From Owenia fusiformis (lineage: Eukaryota > Annelida > Polychaeta > Sabellida > Oweniidae): DNA of 64,000 nt. Where the stretch lies: positions 17,615,467 through 17,679,466 of the forward strand of contig CAIIXF020000002.1 in NCBI GenBank assembly GCA_903813345.2, given 5' to 3'. Numbering within the stretch: the stretch's first letter is position 1; every line of letters begins with the position of its first letter. The notes under the pieces were generated by a model. It ran no database searches. It was given only the letters and a program-made list of their open reading frames with translations, and was not told the DNA's origin. Positions 50,539 to 62,500 of this stretch are shown here, one piece after another. A program made the translations under genes and the position numbers.

Positions 50539-53500
50539 ATGGACCAAATATTTGTTTTAAAAAGCGTAAAGCAGGTAAATTCTTTTATGTAGCCATTCGC
50601 ATTTGATATATATTCTAGAACAATACATAATATTCACACAAGTGTTGTGATTTGTCTGAATTATGTTTGAATTAGGTCAAATTTTGTAAACATATGTTGA
50701 AATATACATATTATCGCCCATGAATTTACTATTTAATTAAAATTTTTATTAGAGTCCATTTCACTGCTTCATTTCGTCAGTAGAACGGCAAATATAAGAA
50801 ATTGGGAGACCATTTTTCAATAATATATGGAAAAGTATATTCATAATGTACATGAATGACATTTTTATATCTTGGATTGCTTCTAGTTTGGCTTATACAC
50901 GCGGTAGTATCTCTTCGGGACGTATCGAAACCACTCCGTCCCGAAAAACCGTTAATTTGAATTTAAAACCTACCCCAGTGTTTGAAAATCAAGGATTGTG
51001 AGTCTCACACTTCACCGTTTTTCTTCAAACTTGTTCCGTACAAAGCTTCACAGAAATACCTTTCAGTCGATACATTGTTTTCGTGTACAAAGTACCTCGT
51101 TTTAGCGGCGTTTTGGTCCCCAGCTGCGAGATAAAGCAAATTTTCATAACTTTCAACTGTAAGTCAAGTTATCTCGCCAGGCTTTTACCCATTCTCGCTC
51201 ATAATTTCAGAATGGACTCCCATTACAACCTTCCATCGCTACGTTTTGGTTTTTGGGCATCAAACGCAGCAGTTTCTAAATCATCCACACATCTCTTAAA
51301 ATTTGACAAATACGTCCCGTCATCTTCCACTACGCCCCGCCGAGTCTATGACTACAAACGTGGAGTTTTCATGGGGAGGCGGTAATAGAATCTGAAACAG
51401 GTCCTTTACCGGGATAATAGTTTCAATAATGCAGTAGCAGGTTTCGTGTAATTGGTGACAAAATATACTTTTACATGATACTGTCCCCTCCATAAGTTTG
51501 GCAACCTTAGCATTGTGTTAAAGCCTATTTATGTTTGAATTTTTATCTACATAACCTGCGGGGGAAATACTTATAAAATCGACGGAAATATAACTTGACT
51601 TTATTCCCAATACCTCCAAATTTTCTTGATGTTTTTCCTCAATTACAATAGATCGGATATGGAAGATAAATCTGAATTTTTGAAAATCGACATTACCATG
51701 TAAACCCATGAGAATTGATATGTTTGTCGCATGTCATACGACAGAATATCCATCAATCTGAGTACTAGCAAAAAGTACAAGTTAGGTACAGTAGACAGCT
51801 GAATTTGCTATCTTTATTTAACAAAAAGTTGATACGTTTCTTCAGGTTCAACAAAGTTATAGGTTAGGGTTGTCCAAATCTGAAAAATTTTCCAAAAATC
51901 TGTCATCTGATAGATTCTAGTTACAAATTGACTCTTGGTACAAATATTTCCACTCTAGACCCCTGGGAAATTTTGCCACGCGTCTCACTTGAAGTTTTGG
52001 TAATTTTGACAAATATGCCGTTTTCATAAATGGTTTATAACTCAAAATTAAACTGTTGTATTTCAGGAATATGTATTTTTTCTTCATCATGTATGATTTT
52101 CAATAACCCTACAGGCACCACTTTTTTTAGCTAAATCCATCGGGAAACTTTGCCACGCTTAATTTCAAAATAACGGAGATGTTATCAAAATTGAGCAATA
52201 TTGGCACAAAAATGTTTCTAGATTCATATAAAGAATGCATCATCATACAACACTAATTGGTATATAAACAACATCTACTGACTTGGTCTGATTATTATTA
52301 TTATGTTTATTTTATCCATCAGTTTTGATGAGTACATAGTATGAGAGTATAATTTAGTACAACATTTGTACAATATTTTATGTAGTTTTGTAATTTACAG
52401 TTTTTATCTATATACAGTTAAGATGTCAGAAATATAATGTTATATAAAGATTTTAACTGTTGTGTGTCGACCTTTCTTCTGTATGATTCCATTGGATTAC
52501 ATTATGAAACGTGTACCATATAAAATGATACATGTTTCTAACGTTATGCTGAAAATAATATAATTGACATCACCCATCCTTTCGCATTTTAACATTTTTT
52601 CAAGGATAGGGCACTTTAAACGTTTCTTAAAAATATTTTCAATTGTTCAGTAATTAAAATACTTATATTGCAATATCGGGAAATCTAAATTTTAGGGAGA
52701 TTTTGGACCACCCTATTATAGGTATATTGAAAATGGACAAGAATGGGTAAATCTTAAAACCATGGGCTTTCAACTCTAGTTGAAAGCCCATGTTAAAACA
52801 CAATCCGATTGGTATTTAGAATCGACAATGACAATGGCAACCTACAAACGGACACATCGATGGAAAAATTGTTTTAGAATGCAACTCTACGTGTATAGTG
52901 ATAGACTCGGCGGGGCGTAGTGGAAGATGACGGGACGTATTGGTCAAATTTGAAGAGATGTGTTGATGATTTAGAAACTGCTGCTTTTGATGCCCAAAAA
53001 TCAAGACGTAGCGATGGAAGGTTGTAATGGGAGTCCATTCTGAAATTATGGGCGAGAATGGGTAAAAGACTGACGAGATAACTTGACTTACAGTTGAAAG
53101 TTATGAAAATTTGCTTTATCTCACAGCTGGGGACCAAAACGCCGCTAAAACGAGGTACTTTGTACACGAAAACAATGTATCGACTGAAAGGTATTTCTGT
53201 GAAGCTTTGTACGGAACAAGTTTGAAGAAAAACGGTGAAGTGTGAGACTCACAATCCTTGATTTTCAAACACTGGGGTAGGTTTTAAATTCAAATTAACG
53301 GTTTTTTCGGGACGGAGTGGTTTCGATACGTCCCGAAGAGATACTACCGCGTGTTATAAAGTGTGTGGCCTCTTATATTTGGATGTTTCTCTGCCATGTT
53401 ATTTTCAATAAGATTAACATGGCTGAAATTCTTCAAATTACAAGACGGGACGGCACAGGCTTATTGCACAAAAAACTAAAAAATCTGAAATATACAAATG

Positions 53501-56500
53501 TCATTCATGTACATTATGAATATACTTTTCCATATATTATTGCACAATGGTCTCCCAATTTCTTATTTTTGCTGTTCTACTGACGAAATGAAGCAGTGAA
53601 ATGGACTCTAGACTACAGCAAAGAATATTTGACATTTTTAAATCGACACAGTTATCATAGTCATACAACCTTTATATTAATTTAAGATCAACAAAATCTA
53701 ATTACAGAGCTGTCAAGTGTCCCGCGAATGGCGGGATTATCCCGCGAATTTGATCAAAATTAGGCTAATTCGCGTGTCCCGCAATGTCCCGCGAAGTCCC
53801 GCAAATGTGGCTTTGACCTCCGCAAATTTCCGAAATTGTTGCAATCCCCTATATTGTGATTATCTTATCTTATATAAGAAGCTAAGTTTTTGCACTTTTG
53901 AGAAGTTTACCTAATTTTAAGCACCTAGCATATGCTGTTGTTTGGTATCAAAATAAAGGGGAAGGGTTTAACTTTCATTTTAATTACGAAAATAGGGACG
54001 TAGGTCACAAATAGTTCCAACGTTGCCCTTTTTACTACCCGTGTGGCCTTCATCTCAGAACTGAGCAAATGTTAGCAAACGCGAGTTACAATAAATGGAC
54101 GCTGATATCTAGAAAGGTTTGTAGAAAAAACCGGGTACCGGGTAGTAAATCCTCCATGCTGAGTTCAAACTTGGTACCCGGTACCCGGTCAAAAAACGGG
54201 CACCCAAAAAAACGAAATATACGAATAATTATAACAATTAGATTATGAGAAAGCGTGTAAGATTTGTTTTGAATTTACAAAAATGTATGTAACATCCTTC
54301 AAAATTGAGCTAGAAGCTTCAAATAAAAAGCATATTTTAAGGCTCTTTTCTTCCTCTATCGTCATGGCCATATTTTCATTGGTTATGGGGGGGGGTGCAC
54401 TATCGCACCCTTTCCTGGCTACGCCTATGACATTGTAAGACATAACAATTTACAATTCAGTGGACATTTTGTCGGAAATTGGGATAACTTAAATTATGAT
54501 TAATAATCAAAATCTTACACGTTGAATCATGTAAATTAACACACGTCACCTATCTGCTAAAGCAACGATAGCTATTTACAGATTTAAATCATAATCAAAA
54601 CAATTCACGTACCAACATACGAACTATTGAAAATAGAGTAAGATTGATTTGTCTTGTTTTTCAAATCGTCTTACAATGTCATTGGCGTAGCCAGGAGGGG
54701 GATCGCACCCCCCTCCCCTTCATTACCAATGGAAATATGACCATGATGATAGAGGAAGAAAAAAGCCTTAAAATATGCTTTTTATTTGAAGCTTCTAGCT
54801 CAATTTTGAAGGATGTTACATACATTTTTGTAAATTCAAAACAAATCTTACACCTTTTCTAATGATCTAATTATGCTGTATATTCGCATATTTCATTTTT
54901 TGGGTACCCGGCCCGGTTTTTTCGACCGGGTACCAAGTTTGAACCCAGCATGGAGCATTTACTACCCGGTACCCGGTTTTTTCTACAAACCCTATCTAGA
55001 AAAGTAACCTCATTCCCTATAATTTGATGTAGATTAATTGAACCCCTATATCATTGTTCCGAATTTTTGAATTTCGTGTTACGGTACTCACACCTGAAGC
55101 ATGGTTTTTGTTTTTGATAAATTACAATAAAGTTTAATAATATTCCTATGCGTATTTTGTGAAATTGTGTTGACTTTTATTTAAGTTACAATGTAAAGGT
55201 GCATTATATTTGATTAATCAGTATCTGAAAGTTTGATTTAAGTACTTTTACACGGTTTTACATTAGTCCCATTCACGCAAATCCCTTGAATGTCCCGGGA
55301 CATCCTGCAAATTTAGGTGGATGTCCCGCGAAATCCCGCAAATTTAGGTGGATGTCCCGCGAAATCCCGCAAATTTAGGGCACTTTGTCTAAAAAATCTG
55401 TCCCTCTATGAAGTTTTTGGTGGTACACCTGTCAACTGTCCCGCAATTAGGGTGTTTGTCCCTCGAATGGTCCCGCGAATTTGATAAAAAAAATGGCCTA
55501 TTAGCGCAATCACGCAAATCCCTTAAATGTCCCGCGAAATCCCGCGAATTTAGTAGATGTCCCGCAAAATCCCACGAATTTTGGGCACTGGGTCTAAAAA
55601 ATCTGTCCCGCGAGAAAATCTTTAGGGGTTGACAGTACTGTAATTAAACTTAAATATTTTTTCCAGAGCTTGGAAAGAGTTCTTGTTGGAACCACAGAGC
55701 CATCTGTTGGATTTTTGTTAGGACAGGAGCACAGAGATGGGATACAAATCGTTGGTTGTTGTCGCTGTACTAAACCTCTCATTGATGAGATAGAAGAGGT
55801 TTCACTTTATTATCCTGGAGGTAAATGCATTTGAATAAAGTTGAGTTTCAGCTTACTGTATGTACTACAGTTTGGAACATAAATAAATGACAGGTGGATT
55901 TTTTCTCACCATTTCCTAACCATGGTCATCTGAAAGCCCATAATTAAGAAATATAGACCGAAGAGCAGGGCTACTATTTTCGAATACACCCCGCAGGACT
56001 TAGTACAGAGGCAGGGCATTGATCTCGTCTCGAATATGCCCCGGGTGAAACATTGACTTTGTTCACAGTTTATAGAAGGCGTGAATACAGTCATGTTCGA
56101 TTTAAGAAATATAGACTGAAGAGCAGGGGTAATATCGTCGAATTGACCCCACAGGGCTACATTGTAGGCACAAAAAAAACTGAAAACTCACCAAATGTTA
56201 CGAATATTCATTATGGTCCGCCATTAATATGGCCCGCCGTTATGACACATTATCACACATTACTTGTATTACCAGGGGTATTGCTCGCAAATATGCCCCG
56301 GGTGAAATGTTGACTTTGTTCACAGTCTATAGAAGGCACGAATACAGTCATGTTCGAATTTCCAATATTGTCTAGATACATATCACTTAAAATGTGCATA
56401 TCTTACATTTTGTATAATCTCATCCACTGATGTATGGCCTCTTGAAAATACTCTCAATTTTAACCATAGGAAATCCTCACTTTAGCAAATCCACCTGTCA

Positions 56501-59500
56501 TTTATATGTTCCAAACTGTACATCTAGTTCAGCACTTCAAAAAGAATTGAAAGCAAAGAATATTGGAGAAATGTTATTTGAAAATTTAAGATAATTCAGT
56601 AGCGATTGCTTGGGCTAATTCATAAAAAACTTTACATAATATGATAAAGTTTTGCTGACTGTCATCTCCAGTTTAATTATGGCTTGCCCCTGCTGATGAT
56701 GTCTGTAAGGCATCCAAACATCAAAATTAAACATGTTTTTTGGAAGTGTAATGAGACAATTCAGTTATTCGCTATAAATATTTAAGGTAATTTGTGCATT
56801 ATCAGAAAAATTGAAAATGTTCTTCATGTTATATAACATTTCTAAAATATTCTCATCTCAAACTTTGCATACCATAATTTGATTTGCAAATAATTGGTGA
56901 TATATTAAATGACTCAATGAATTGTAGGATGATTTAACAACAAATGAGCCCGGCCATAGGAAAACTGGTCTTATCACAAAAATTAAAATTGTGCTACAGA
57001 GCCAAAAATGTGCCCAAGATTAAGAAAAGAATTGCTTAATTCAAATCCAATTTTTGGTCTATATATGCGAGGAAAAACTGTTAAGACATAAGCCATGACT
57101 CATTTTAAAGGTGAGTCTTTGTGATTTTTAAGATAAACAAAATATCAGTATATTAAAAAAAGCTGTGATAAGACCCCTTTTCTTGTGGCCTGGCTCAAAT
57201 GTCTTATGTCAAGACTTTTATACAAAGTCTAGGATACAAAACACAAGTGGATTAAATCATCCATATGTTTATTTTTATGACACATTGCAAAATATTTTGT
57301 ACAGTGTCACTTCATTGAAAGATTGAATTTTTGCAAGGAAACTTTGAAACTGGGTTTTTGTGAAAAACCGGGTGACCGGGTAATTAATGTTCCTAGCAGG
57401 GTTAGGATTTTTTTTTATTATAACGTTGGATCTGGGCGATACATGTACGTTATTTTCGACGTCACGTTTTGAGGTTATTTCACATCGTAAGAAAGTTTTG
57501 ACAACGTTAACTTTTAACGTTAAAATAACATCTATAATGAACCGATTTAGTGAGAAGATATTGACGTCTTTGTAACGTTTCCTTAACTCACAAATATTTT
57601 GAAGCCATTTCCACAATGTTGAAGTTCAACCAGCCATCGACGTTTTGCTGAATATTTAAATAACGTCAGATCAATAATTCAGTCCACAAACGACATTATT
57701 GACGTCACGTTTTGAGGTTATTTCAAATAGAAAAAACGTTTCGACAACGTTAAATTTTAACATTAACAATACGTCGGAAATGAACCGACTTAGTGAGAAC
57801 ACAAAGTTGTTGTCATGTTTTTTTCCACCAACAAATATTTTGCTATTAAAAGCCTGTTTTGACAACGTTGAATTTTAACGTTTGAGTTACGTCACATATG
57901 GACCAATGTAGTAAAAAATCAAACGTTCCTGTTTGTTATGTTTTCCACTCTAACGAACTTTACGGACACGTTGCAACAACATTCTTTTTATACCATCAAT
58001 AGATGTCTCATGTTTACGTTGCCTCGATGTGTAAAGAACGAAAATGTGCAACGTCTTCTAGGAACTTATATGCTACTTATGAACAACGTGACATGGGTCA
58101 CGTCACTGTTTGCTGGATGGATAATTTTTAAAAGTGCTCTGTCTCGTATAGGGTGAAAATATCGAACAGCAGTGCACTCCGTAGGCTAAGTCTGTCAAGT
58201 CAATTCGCTACTATATATCGAGGGAAATGTGGAACTTTGAAAGTTGGTAACCCTGCTAGGAAAGTTAGGTACCCGGTCGACTGGCTACCCGGTTACCCGG
58301 TCACCCGGTTTTTTACATAAACCCTTTGAAACTAAATCAACACTTAGCACCTGTCTTCATATTCCTTATGCCACTCTTTTATAGGTTTTTCATTCATCTG
58401 CCAACTTGAAATGAGGGTAATCAATTTCACCAAATCTAAAAATGGCTTGAACCTTGAATTTGATACAGTCTGTTCAAAGGCAACTGTAATGCCTAGCAAT
58501 GTGACATGTAAGAATGTATCATAATAAACTTTAAAATTTCACATATGTAATAAAGTAATACTAGAATGGACAGGTTCTTTGTTCATCCAATGTTAAAAGC
58601 CAATGAATGAGAGTTACTTTTGTGTAACAGGTAATTGTCACCCAAGATTTACATGTATATTTCCAGGCATCAAAGTGTATGGGATATTCTACAGCTCTGC
58701 TACCCCTCCTGGTGGAGAGAATGTGAACAAGGCCTGTTCCAAGCTCCTACATCAGGACCTAGTTGTAAGATATGTTTAGTTATTTCAATTATGACTCGAT
58801 ACAAGTTCATACAACTGCATTATCGGTTAGTTACATGAAAACATCCATATAAACAAGTCATTAACATGCAAAATGTCACCACCTACCATTTGTGTCAAAA
58901 GTGTTTCTGTTTAAGTAGGAGCAGAAACTTTATAACAATAATCATTTTGTTTTTACAACTTTTAAACAAATGTCTTTCACCGTACCCTTGGGTGCTATAC
59001 TGTGATCAGTTTTTTAAATTATATTTTTAGGATAAAATTGACTCTGAGAGTATTTTGTTGTGTCACTCAAAGATGAACACTGAAAGAGTTTCTACTGACA
59101 GCTTTTATTGGCAAGTAGTGGATTGATTATTTATAATTTCATCTAACCCCCCTATCACACCAAACTCGTTCTTACCCGTTCTTGCCAGTCCTACGAAAAC
59201 GTCGTAAAACGGGCTCAATCTGGCTGTGGTCGGGAAATATGTCTGAAATAATTAGCTTCTTCGTTCTTAAACAGTCTTCAATACGTCCATCTCGTTCGCA
59301 GTTCGTTCAGGTCGCACCACGTCGGTGTGCAACGCCGTGGAACGCGTCCCTTAGTCTAGAAGGTCATCATGACCTGATAACAGAACGGTATGGTCGCAAT
59401 CGAATTTTGAATCGATTCAAAATTCTAAAATCACATTCCCGTCTGAGAACGTTCATAAAGTTCGTAAATAGACCTTAGAAAGTTGCAGCTACGTTCATTC

Positions 59501-62500
59501 CGTTCGCACATAGTTTAGAACCAGTTTTGAAGAACGCAGTGGCAACTTGTTTGGTGTGATAGCTATATTTTTGCTAACTCGTTCATAAGCAGTGTTAAAT
59601 ACGTTCTTAATCAGTTTAAACCCGTTTGCAATGAGTTCTACCTCGTTCTCAACACGTCCTCAGACAGTTCAACTCGTTGTTAAAACGTCCCTAGTAGGAT
59701 TGAAGTACGACGGTTCCGTTCGTAGTACGTCCAGCTCGTCGTTAGTACGTTGTCACTCGTTCTAATTGTAGAACGTGACGACCACGAGAACATTTTGAGC
59801 ATTGTCTAAGTTCTAGAGGACCTACCCGTTCGAGTACGTTCGATGAAGTTTGTAAATAGATCCCAAACGGTTCTTAGTACGTCCAGTCCGTTCGTACACA
59901 GTTGAAGCCCGTTTTCGAGAACGTAGTGAGAACTAGTTTGGTGTGATAGTAGGGTTACAGAAATACCTTTGTTAAGGGAATAAACGTCTTTATATGATAT
60001 TGGCTTTGATTAATATTGGATGGAGTGTTACAGTAGACATCATTTGTTTGTATGCTACATCACTGTTAGGGATGCTTGCAATTTTTCTGGTACCTAAATA
60101 TTCCTTTTTTGCCTATGTTTGTGAATACAGTGTACATTTTACTGCTTAACCTTTATGGCACTTTTGCTTACGTTACACCACATTTGAATTTTTTAAAAGC
60201 CAGTTTTAGTGAGAGTATAACCATCTATTATTAATGTATATATTTACAACAAATTTACAACAACAACCTAACAATATTTATAATATACATGTATTACAGG
60301 TATAGCATTGAAGAACGGACTCCTAAGTTAGCCGAAGTAGAATGGAGGGATGAACCCAAGGAAACAATAACACTGCGACTACAGGCAAACATCCCCCTTG
60401 CCTTTGAATACATGCTTTCAAATAGAGGTTAGTTACAAATCTTTAAATTGTAAGGAGTATCCCATTCCCCAAAGGTCTGATCAAATAGTTCAAATTATAA
60501 CTTCTGTAGGTGGGACTCTTTTAGTTTGATTTGGTTTTAAATGAAGAATAAGACTAACTTTACCTTCGATGTCATCTACAGTGTATATGGAAATCTTTTA
60601 TGTCACCAACTTTTTATGGTCTATGTCCGGTAGTTGGTGGTTTCTGTTCAGCATTCAGCAGTTGGTGTTTGGCAGTTAGTGTTTGGCAGTTGATGCTGTA
60701 ACAAATGTCAGGTGGTGACATTTTGCATGTCTAATGCCTTGTTTCTTATTACAGTACAGTGCTTTTCAGCTGAACACTTTCTGTTCAACTTTGTATATGT
60801 ATTCTAGATGTCTTAAAGGGAATGCGAAGTTTCATGTTCTAATTTACACGCTGGCTACTTATAACCATCATCTATCACTTCAGCTCACTCATGGGACATA
60901 TCGTGTTTGAACTAACATATAATTCAAGTTCAAAGTACCCATATCTGGATCGCTGCGGATGCCGCCATTGTTATGTATCAATGACGTCATTGATGCCTTA
61001 AAATTGATGCCTCGGAAATGTCGCTATATAATCACGTCATACTCGGATCGCAGAAATATAACACATTTCACTGATATTTTATAACTATTTCTGTCCGCTT
61101 AACATTGTTGCCGCATGTTCATGTCCATATCATATCATATATTTGAAAAAGTTGTTTCAGTATATTCTTCATAGAAATTGAATTGTTGCAATGTCTTTTT
61201 TCAAATGTTTGTATTTATTTTCTCCAATGTGATATAGTAAGTTTATAGGCTAGGTAGAAAAATCACTAAACTTACGAGATATCGGCTGCGCGATTCAGAA
61301 GTCATCGCATTATATTCCACTTGAAAAATATCCACTAGAATTATTTTATATAATGATAACACTGGGTCAAAAAGGATAAATCTGTTCAAATCCTGTAAAT
61401 GCTTTCTTGTATATTTAACCAATAAATGAGGTAAATGCATTAAAATATACAAATGGCATTTACACATAAATGCATTACTGTGCATCAATGGGGATTTATT
61501 AAGATAAATGTGGCTAATGTGTTGGCGTATTTGTGGTGAAAATAAGTAAGTTATATCATCAGCTGAACCAATCCAACAAATAGTTGCATTTACCATATTT
61601 ATGTAAATACACTACATACCATTTAAAATATCAAAATCTATGCTAATGTTCATTAATGCGCTGATGAGCATTTACGGCACATCACTATTAACCTTAGGTT
61701 TACGTCGGCAAATAGGCATACCGCAATTGCTTTCTTACCTAATCATAAATGGTAGATTTCTTCAATCTGTAGTATTCTATTCAAATATGAATAGGTGCAT
61801 ATTGGAGAATGAAAGAAATAAAACAAAAAGTAGTAATCCTATGAAACAGTAACTCCCTAAAGTGTTTAGCCATTTAAATGCTGATGAAAAACGCAAACAA
61901 AAAAACGAAAAATCGATGTCGTCTAAATGATACGTATGTAAATGTCAATCTCCTAAATATTAAGATTGGCAATTGCTTTACAAGGACATGCCACTGTCAT
62001 ATTTTCAAAGAATAATACGTAATGTTTAATTTTTCTCAGTTGTTAAACGAACAATTTCAATCATCATATCACCGTAGCGACATTCAATATGACAAAAAAA
62101 GCTTTTCAAAATTCAATGGTATTTCACCTTGGATCATGACAAGAGAAAGCTCATAACATTCAGTGATGCGGGGAGACGATGAGGTCGATTGTAGTATGAT
62201 ATTTCAATTCAACGACTGCCGTATTGATAGTACGCCAATAGTTTAATATTTATTTTATTATATATTTATTTTTAAAAACAATTCCTGATTTCGAGCTCGA
62301 ATTTAATTATATAACATCCGTGGTAAGTACAGTTCTACAGTATTTTCGGAATAATGATTTTCAATTTAATGGCATACAATCTTTTATTTTTCTATATCGG
62401 AAAATAAGTGGAACTTTAAAACCTTCAGTCACATTTGTTCAATGCGACCACACATCGATCGTATTTCCCTGAAATCAGTAAAAAAACATAGGGAAACTAC

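Noticed and set aside
51083-53167. A duplicated ~100-residue protein gene on opposite strands
   Set aside because: The two frames are the two inverted arms of one transposon.
61243-61596. 117-codon minus-strand frame
   Set aside because: It lies inside the TTAA element, is flanked by repeats of TAAATGCA-type words, and shows no known domain.
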